54,054 nucleotides of DNA, taken from assembly GCA_049687015.1 (NCBI GenBank), contig JBAVIP010000079.1:1-54054 (forward strand). The letters are read 5' to 3'. Shown here piece after piece: positions 50,433 through 54,054 of this stretch. The stretch is from Methylotenera_A sp049687015 (lineage in GTDB: Bacteria; Pseudomonadota; Gammaproteobacteria; Burkholderiales; Methylophilaceae). The translations under genes were made by a program, and so were the position numbers. How positions within the stretch are numbered: position 1 is the stretch's first letter; each line of letters opens with the position of its first letter. Below the pieces are notes generated by a model. The model was not told where the DNA came from and did not search any database. It saw only the letters and a list, made by a program, of their open reading frames with translations.

Positions 50433-51620
50433 TCAAGGCTGCAATAACTGCTGATACAAACTGGGGCTGGCGTAGCCATCTTGCGGCAGGTTTTTTGTGG
50501 CTTGATATTGTCGAATCGCTGCTTGCGTTTTAAAACCGGGGAAGCCATCGGGCGCGCCGCAATCAAAACCCAGCTCGTTCAATCTGCCCTGTAACGCCCA
50601 CATTTGGTTAAAAGTGAGTGCTTCACTTTCTGCTTCTGCGCCTGCAATAATAGGTTTATCAGCCGCAAATTGATTAGCAAGATGCGCCACAGATAACGCA
50701 TAATTGACCGAGCGATTCCAATCCATAATCACATCGAAATTGCTGAACACCATAAAAGCCGGGCCTTGCCAGCCCTGCGGTAATAAAATCGCCGCGTTAT
50801 CCAAGGCTGGAAATGGTTTTTCGTCTATATCGACCACGCCCAATTGTGACCAAGCTGCAGTAGTTTTTCGGTTTTGCAATTGCGCCAGACTATAATCGAA
50901 ATTAGCGGGTAATTTCACCTCCATCGCCGCTGATTCATCTTTGTGCCAACCCGTTCTGGCGAGGTAATTCGCGGCCGAAGCAAATGCATCCGGCAACGAT
51001 GTCCAAATATTGATGCGACCATCACCATCAGCATCCACGCCGTGTTTCAGCATGGTAGAAGGCATAAATTGCATGTGCCCCATCGCCCCTGCCCACGATC
51101 CGCGCATACCTGCGACATTATTATGACCTGCATCGACAATGCGCATGGCATCTAGTAATTGACCGCGGAAAAACTGCGCGCGACGGCCTTCATAAGCCAG
51201 TGTCATCAAACTAGAGGGCAAACCAATGTTGCCTTTGTTCTCGCCATAATGTGTCTCTAAGCCCCAAAACGCGACTAATATTTGTTTTGGCACGCCGTAC
51301 TGCGTTTCTATTCGACTTAAAAGTGCCTCATGCTGTAGCAGCATCGACCTGCCAAGCGCAATTTTGTCAGGTGTGACACGTCTATCAATGTAGCTTAAGA
51401 AGGGAGAGATAAACTCTGGCTGCGTCCGATCCAGCACAATGACTTGGGGCAAATATTTCGCTCTTTTAAAGGTACTTTTGATGGTTTTAGAAGAAATATT
51501 AGCTTCTTTGGCTTCTACTTTTAAATACTTTAGCCAAACAGAAAAATCTTGTGCATCAAACGCTTGTGCGCTGAAACTGATGATAAAAAAACAAACGGGA
51601 GTTATTATAATTTTTAGCAT
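50433..51620 (-). CDS. Membrane-bound lytic murein transglycosylase B-type (SLT family 3)
   Basis: 395 residues. A signal peptide (1-20, ending AQA) is followed by the transglycosylase core, with the catalytic glutamate E122 in AFWGLETHYGENKG and the family blocks RAQFFRGQLLDAMRI and MRGSWAGAMGHMQFMPST. A peptidoglycan-binding domain is at ~335-394 (NELGFDCGAPDGFPGFKTQAAIRQYQ). No lipobox, so it is periplasmic rather than lipid-anchored like E. coli MltB. It cuts glycan strands to 1,6-anhydro products. It is directly downstream of the epimerase-like gene. Confidence 0.92.
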   Translation of the reverse strand: MLKIIITPVCFFIISFSAQAFDAQDFSVWLKYLKVEAKEANISSKTIKSTFKRAKYLPQVIVLDRTQPEFISPFLSYIDRRVTPDKIALGRSMLLQHEALLSRIETQYGVPKQILVAFWGLETHYGENKGNIGLPSSLMTLAYEGRRAQFFRGQLLDAMRIVDAGHNNVAGMRGSWAGAMGHMQFMPSTMLKHGVDADGDGRINIWTSLPDAFASAANYLARTGWHKDESAAMEVKLPANFDYSLAQLQNRKTTAAWSQLGVVDIDEKPFPALDNAAILLPQGWQGPAFMVFSNFDVIMDWNRSVNYALSVAHLANQFAADKPIIAGAEAESEALTFNQMWALQGRLNELGFDCGAPDGFPGFKTQAAIRQYQATKNLPQDGYASPSLYQQLLQP

Positions 51621-51621
51621 T

Positions 51622-52488
51622 TTATAAGTTTTGCAAGGCTAAGTTTTGTATTATGGGGCCATAACCCGCTTGATAGTCAGGGTATTGTAATTGATAGCCC
51701 GTGTCATGCAACCGCTTGTTGCTTAAGCGCTTGCCACCTTGTGCAGCAGGCACTTTGATATTTGAAGTATCGATTTTCTGTTGATTGGCAAGCCAAGTCA
51801 GCACCTCGTATTGTTGTGTAGGCATGTCGTCTGTAACGATATAGCACTTCTTGATTTGAAACTTTGCAATTCGCTGATTTTTTGCAACCTGTTCAACCAA
51901 AAAAGCAATAAATCCAGCCGCATCGTCACGATGAATACGGTTGCTCCAATGGTTTTCTTTTGGCCATTTTGTGATGTCTTTCGCCATATTCGCCAGGTAC
52001 AAACGCCCTTCACCATAAATGCCAGAAAGGCGCATGGATGTTGCTTTGCAAGGCAGTCCTTTTAGCAGGCTTTCCGCTTCCAGCAAGCGCTCTCCGCCAA
52101 AATCAGCAGGAATGGCGGGCGTGTTCTCGTCTAAAATTTCCTGAGTATTTTGACCATACACGCGCGTACTGGAAACAAAAAACACATGCTGCAAATTTGT
52201 GTTTTGGCTTTGCGTAGCAAGTACGTTTTTTAAGCCTTCAACATAGTGCGCTTGGTAATTTTCATCAGTCTGCGCACTTGCCGCGACACAGTAAATAACA
52301 ATATTAGGATTGAGTTTTTTGAGCGCAGCCAAGGTGTCTGGTTGTGTGACATCAGCTTGAACAGTATGCATACCATGCTGCAAAGGTTTATCGCTTTTCC
52401 GCAAACCAATCACCTCGTGGCTTTGTTGCAAGCGTGTAGCAATGGCTGAACCTAAATCCCCGCAGCCCACAATCAAAATTTTAGCCAT
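51622..52488 (-). CDS. NAD(P)-binding epimerase/reductase-like protein (YeeZ type)
   Basis: 288 residues from ATG 52488, which overlaps the Nudix stop by 8 bp; upstream in-frame codons lie inside that gene. The Rossmann start is AKILIVGCGDLGSAIATRLQ, then VVAAS-type turns, and SSTRVYGQ carries the tyrosine expected of extended SDRs, though the usual YxxxK pair is not obvious. YeeZ-like proteins sit near cell-wall and housekeeping genes and have no settled reaction. Confidence 0.75.
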   Translation of the reverse strand: MAKILIVGCGDLGSAIATRLQQSHEVIGLRKSDKPLQHGMHTVQADVTQPDTLAALKKLNPNIVIYCVAASAQTDENYQAHYVEGLKNVLATQSQNTNLQHVFFVSSTRVYGQNTQEILDENTPAIPADFGGERLLEAESLLKGLPCKATSMRLSGIYGEGRLYLANMAKDITKWPKENHWSNRIHRDDAAGFIAFLVEQVAKNQRIAKFQIKKCYIVTDDMPTQQYEVLTWLANQQKIDTSNIKVPAAQGGKRLSNKRLHDTGYQLQYPDYQAGYGPIIQNLALQNL

Positions 52489-53041
52489 GTTTTTGCAGAT
52501 ATTTTTCGGCAAAAAACAAAGCAATGATTGTCTTGCCATCAGTAATTTCGCCGTTTTGAATCATGTTTAAACACTCTGCAAAAGGCGCTTGAAACACCTC
52601 TAGATGCTCATCCTCATCACGCAAATGCTCGCCTGCAATCAGGCCTTGCGCCAAATAAATATGGATAATTTCATTGGAATAGCCGATACAGGGATGCTGG
52701 TGTCCGAGCTTGATCCAATCGCTGGCACTATAACCCGTTTCTTCTAGCAGCTCGCGCTGACCCGTCAAGAGAATCTCTTCGCCTGCGTCAATCTTGCCTG
52801 CGGGCAGCTCGATAAAGACTTGACGCAATGCATAGCGAAATTGTTTTTCCAGAATCACATTGCCATTATGCAATATCGGCACCACTACCACTGCGCCAGG
52901 ATGCGTGACATATTCACGCTGGCTGGTATTGCCGTTTGGCAGGCGCACTATATCGCGCTTTACCGTGAGCATGCCGCCAGCAGCAATAGTTTGCGAGCTA
53001 ATGCAATGCTCGCTTAAGTCTGCTGGCACAGTGTCCTGCAT
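52481..53041 (-). CDS. Nudix hydrolase, ADP-ribose pyrophosphatase-like
   Basis: 186 residues. The Nudix box fits exactly: G-x5-E-x7-RELLEETGY in GKIDAGEEILLTGQREL... (near 101-123). The protein probably splits ADP-ribose or other nucleoside diphosphate derivatives with magnesium. It is preceded 2 bp upstream by the metallopeptidase gene and followed by the coupled epimerase gene, forming one operon with the lytic transglycosylase. Confidence 0.88.
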   Translation of the reverse strand: MQDTVPADLSEHCISSQTIAAGGMLTVKRDIVRLPNGNTSQREYVTHPGAVVVVPILHNGNVILEKQFRYALRQVFIELPAGKIDAGEEILLTGQRELLEETGYSASDWIKLGHQHPCIGYSNEIIHIYLAQGLIAGEHLRDEDEHLEVFQAPFAECLNMIQNGEITDGKTIIALFFAEKYLQKHG

Positions 53042-53043
53042 GA

Positions 53044-53901
53044 TTAAAGTGATGCGACGTTAAAGGTATCGCACTTATTCACGTCTCCTGTGGTAAAACC
53101 CTGATTAAACCAACGCATACGCTGTTGCGAAGTGCCGTGTGTAAAAGAATCAGGCACCGCATAACCCTGCGCTTGTTTTTGCAATGCATCATCGCCAATC
53201 GCCGCCGCCGCAGTCATGGCTTCCTCCACATCGCCCGCTTCCAAAATGCGGTTTGCGCCATCGGCATGGTGCGCCCATACGCCCGCGTAGCAATCGGCTT
53301 GCAACTCAAGCATCACAGAATACTGATTCGCCTGCGCCTCGCTGCGCGCACTTTGGCGCGCTTGCTGCACTTTATCGGATGTACCCATGAGGTTTTGGAT
53401 ATGATGCCCCACTTCGTGAGCAATCACATAGGCTTGTGCAAAATCACCTGGCGCATGAAAGCGATCCTTCATTTCCTGATAAAAACTAAGGTCGATATAC
53501 ACTTTTTGATCACCCGGGCAATAGAACGGACCCATTGCGGCTTGCCCAGAACCGCATGCAGTAGGTGTTTGGCCACTAAACAATACTAACTTAGGTGCTG
53601 GATATTCGTGCCCTGCGTTTTGAAAAACCTTGCCCCAAGTATCTTCCGTGCTACCCAGTACTTTGGCCACAAACTTTGCCGCAGGATCGTCTTGCGGAAT
53701 TGGTTTGGCTTCAACCGGCGCATTCTGACTCATCCCTTGGCCGATATTAAGTACGACCGAAGGATCCACACCAAAATACATGGCAACCAAGGCCAGCGCA
53801 ATTGTGCCAATGCCTATACTTTTGCCTCCAATAGGAAGGCCACCGCCGCTGCCGCGTCTATCTTCTACATTGCTACTTTCACGTTCGTCATCTAAGCGCA
53901 T
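53044..53901 (-). CDS. ypfJ: Predicted neutral zinc metallopeptidase (YpfJ-like)
   Basis: 285 residues. A cytoplasmic N-terminus (MRLDDERESSNVEDRRG, the family signature) is followed by one membrane helix (about 28-46) and an external domain with the zinc motif H162-E-V-G-H166 and a distal ELQADCYAGVWAHHAD block. The family (YpfJ/YPZ) is widespread with unknown function. First gene of the operon with the Nudix, epimerase and transglycosylase genes. The 153 bp to its right hold only AT-rich sequence. Confidence 0.9.
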   Translation of the reverse strand: MRLDDERESSNVEDRRGSGGGLPIGGKSIGIGTIALALVAMYFGVDPSVVLNIGQGMSQNAPVEAKPIPQDDPAAKFVAKVLGSTEDTWGKVFQNAGHEYPAPKLVLFSGQTPTACGSGQAAMGPFYCPGDQKVYIDLSFYQEMKDRFHAPGDFAQAYVIAHEVGHHIQNLMGTSDKVQQARQSARSEAQANQYSVMLELQADCYAGVWAHHADGANRILEAGDVEEAMTAAAAIGDDALQKQAQGYAVPDSFTHGTSQQRMRWFNQGFTTGDVNKCDTFNVASL

Positions 53902-54054
53902 TTTTAACCTTTTTTATACTGTTTGAAATAATTTTATAACATTAGGTAATACTTGCTTAACATTATTAAGTTAAAAAGATAAAACAAAAGTAGCATTTTA
54001 GCTAGTCCAAATCTATTAAACATTGATAAATTGCCATTATACTCAGCAGTTATA

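Noticed and set aside
1..54054. CRISPR arrays, insertion sequences, integrases or attachment sites
   Set aside because: I looked for regular short repeats with spacers, transposase or integrase motifs and flanking inverted repeats, and found none; the two tRNAs have no visible 3' duplicates.

Overview
The window looks like a chromosomal piece of a methylotroph-type betaproteobacterium (Methylophilaceae/Nitrosomonadales, probably Methylotenera-like). This is inferred from the gene order tRNA-Pro / merR / ihfA / pheT / pheS / rplT / rpmI / infC / thrS / tRNA-Val, the betaproteobacterial style of IF-3, a TorF-type porin and moderate GC content. I recognised the families from the sequence alone and ran no database search. 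No insertion sequence, phage gene, CRISPR array or origin was seen.

Layout. 1-5.8 kb (minus strand): a two-partner secretion system, with the transporter TpsB followed by a large exoprotein TpsA that runs off the left edge. 5.9-19.6 kb (minus strand): a long polyamine operon reading puuD, puuA, spuC, potF, potG, potH, potI, gabD, puuC, gabT and a type III glutamine synthetase-like gene. 19.8-25 kb: a MocR-type regulator (plus), speB-puuB (minus) and an orphan class III aminotransferase (plus). 25-29.1 kb: D-amino acid catabolism (dadA, alr, ridA and a small lipoprotein, with a divergent Lrp-type regulator). 29.2-35.1 kb (plus): a ydcSTUV-patD operon for a second polyamine ABC transporter and aminobutyraldehyde dehydrogenase, with a VOC gene embedded in it. 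35.1-36.6 kb: an OsmB-like lipoprotein, an ion channel and a frameshifted PuuR-like repressor. 36.7-39.7 kb (plus): an omega-amino acid aminotransferase and a methylmalonate/malonate-semialdehyde dehydrogenase. 39.7-41 kb: a TorF porin. 41.2-49.1 kb: translation genes and ihfA between two tRNAs. 49.3-53.9 kb: cell-wall and housekeeping genes.

How it fits together. Putrescine and related amines can enter by two ABC systems (PotFGHI and YdcSTUV) and be degraded by two routes. One is gamma-glutamylation (PuuA, PuuB, PuuC, PuuD). The other is direct transamination (SpuC) followed by PatD. Both give GABA, which GabT and GabD convert to succinate. SpeB can feed putrescine in from agmatine. The 36.7-39.7 kb pair can take beta-alanine, the product of the aminopropyl half of spermidine, to acetyl-CoA.

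The most novel signal is regulatory. A 33-bp element, made of two direct half-sites 23 bp apart around a central TAG, occurs in front of puuD/mocR, speB/aminotransferase and ydcS. Orientation is the same relative to puuD, speB and ydcS. It is best explained as the operator of the local MocR-type regulator and would join the three operons into one regulon. The classical repressor PuuR appears to be broken by a frameshift.
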